From contig JAOIQU010000049.1 in NCBI GenBank assembly GCA_028141885.1, forward strand, positions 1 to 6,203: a stretch of DNA of 6,203 nt. The letters run 5' to 3'. The notes beneath the pieces were generated by a model. That model was not told the DNA's origin. It was given only the letters and a program-made list of their open reading frames with translations, and did not search any database. Shown here piece after piece: positions 5,997 to 6,203 of the stretch. The first letter of the stretch is position 1. Each line of letters starts with the position of its first letter. This DNA comes from Flavobacteriales bacterium. GTDB lineage: Bacteria > Bacteroidota > Bacteroidia > Flavobacteriales > UA16. Made by a program: the position numbers and the translations under genes.

Positions 5997-6203
5997 TCAG
6001 GCTTCACTCAGGGTCCGGCTGATGTCCAATCGGAGGCTTCGTCGCGCTGGAATGGCAGAAGCAATCAGCCCCACGATCACGGCAGCCCCGGCGAGCATGC
6101 CTTCACTTGGCAGCAAGGCCATGGCGTTCAAATCGTAGTGGAATTGACTCTCCACCACCTGTCCAAGCACCCCCATGCCGACCCTGCTCAACAGGAGTCC
6201 AAG
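5997..6203 (-). CDS. FtsX/MacB/LolE-like ABC transporter permease, C-terminal 68 residues, 5' end outside the window
   Basis: This is the 3' end of a gene running in from beyond base 6203; the frame is open to the window edge. Visible are a loop region, a hydrophobic helix at partial residues 34-51 (EGMLAGAAVIVGLIASAIPA), and the basic tail ARRSLRLDISRTLSEA. A last helix ending in (L)P-A-x-R/W followed by R-x-D-(I/V)-(S/A)-R-T-L-S is typical of FtsX-like permeases that pair with MacB/LolD-type ATPases. Such permeases act in the inner membrane, moving lipoproteins or other envelope substrates, or transmitting mechanical force. The substrate cannot be told from this fragment. The DUF3299-like gene follows 28 nt downstream on the same strand, so the two probably share a transcript. 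The ATPase subunit and the rest of the permease are not in the window. Confidence 0.8.
   Translation of the reverse strand, partial: LGLLLSRVGMGVLGQVVESQFHYDLNAMALLPSEGMLAGAAVIVGLIASAIPARRSLRLDISRTLSEA

Overview
The window looks like a chromosomal segment of a fairly GC-rich member of the Bacteroidota, perhaps a marine Flavobacteriales-type lineage. This is inferred from protein style: a SpoIIE-type phosphatase whose catalytic domain is preceded by a DSISYALRIQQAILPS segment typical of that phylum, a YfiR-like gene and a TPR gene beside it, and mostly weak Shine-Dalgarno signals. The exact lineage cannot be fixed from the sequence alone. Coding density is almost total. There is no gene-free stretch above about 30 bases, and I see no tRNA, rRNA, mobile element, CRISPR array or long repeat.

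Positions 1-5381 (+ strand) hold five genes packed like one operon: the 3' end of a ferritin gene, a YfiR/DUF4154-like envelope protein, an exported TPR-like protein, a membrane HAMP-SpoIIE (PP2C-type) serine/threonine phosphatase, and a CLC-family anion channel or transporter with two C-terminal CBS domains. The junctions are a 2-nt gap, a short gap (or overlap, depending on the start), and two ATGA stop-start overlaps. This implies co-transcription and translational coupling.

Positions 5384-6203 (- strand) hold a convergent pair. The last 68 codons of an FtsX/MacB/LolE-type ABC permease come first, followed by a DUF3299-like exported protein with a CFFCGGAGP motif. The two strands' genes end only 2 nt apart.

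The most interesting element is the YfiR-TPR-phosphatase trio. In the known YfiBNR system, periplasmic YfiR represses a HAMP-GGDEF diguanylate cyclase. Here the adjacent membrane HAMP protein carries a PP2C phosphatase output instead, so the trio may be an envelope sensor that feeds a phosphorylation or partner-switching pathway. This is an inference from architecture and gene order. The second point is the CLC protein, whose selectivity and proton-pathway residues depart from the E. coli exchanger (GPGIP, and Val at the internal proton-glutamate position) while the gating Glu is kept.
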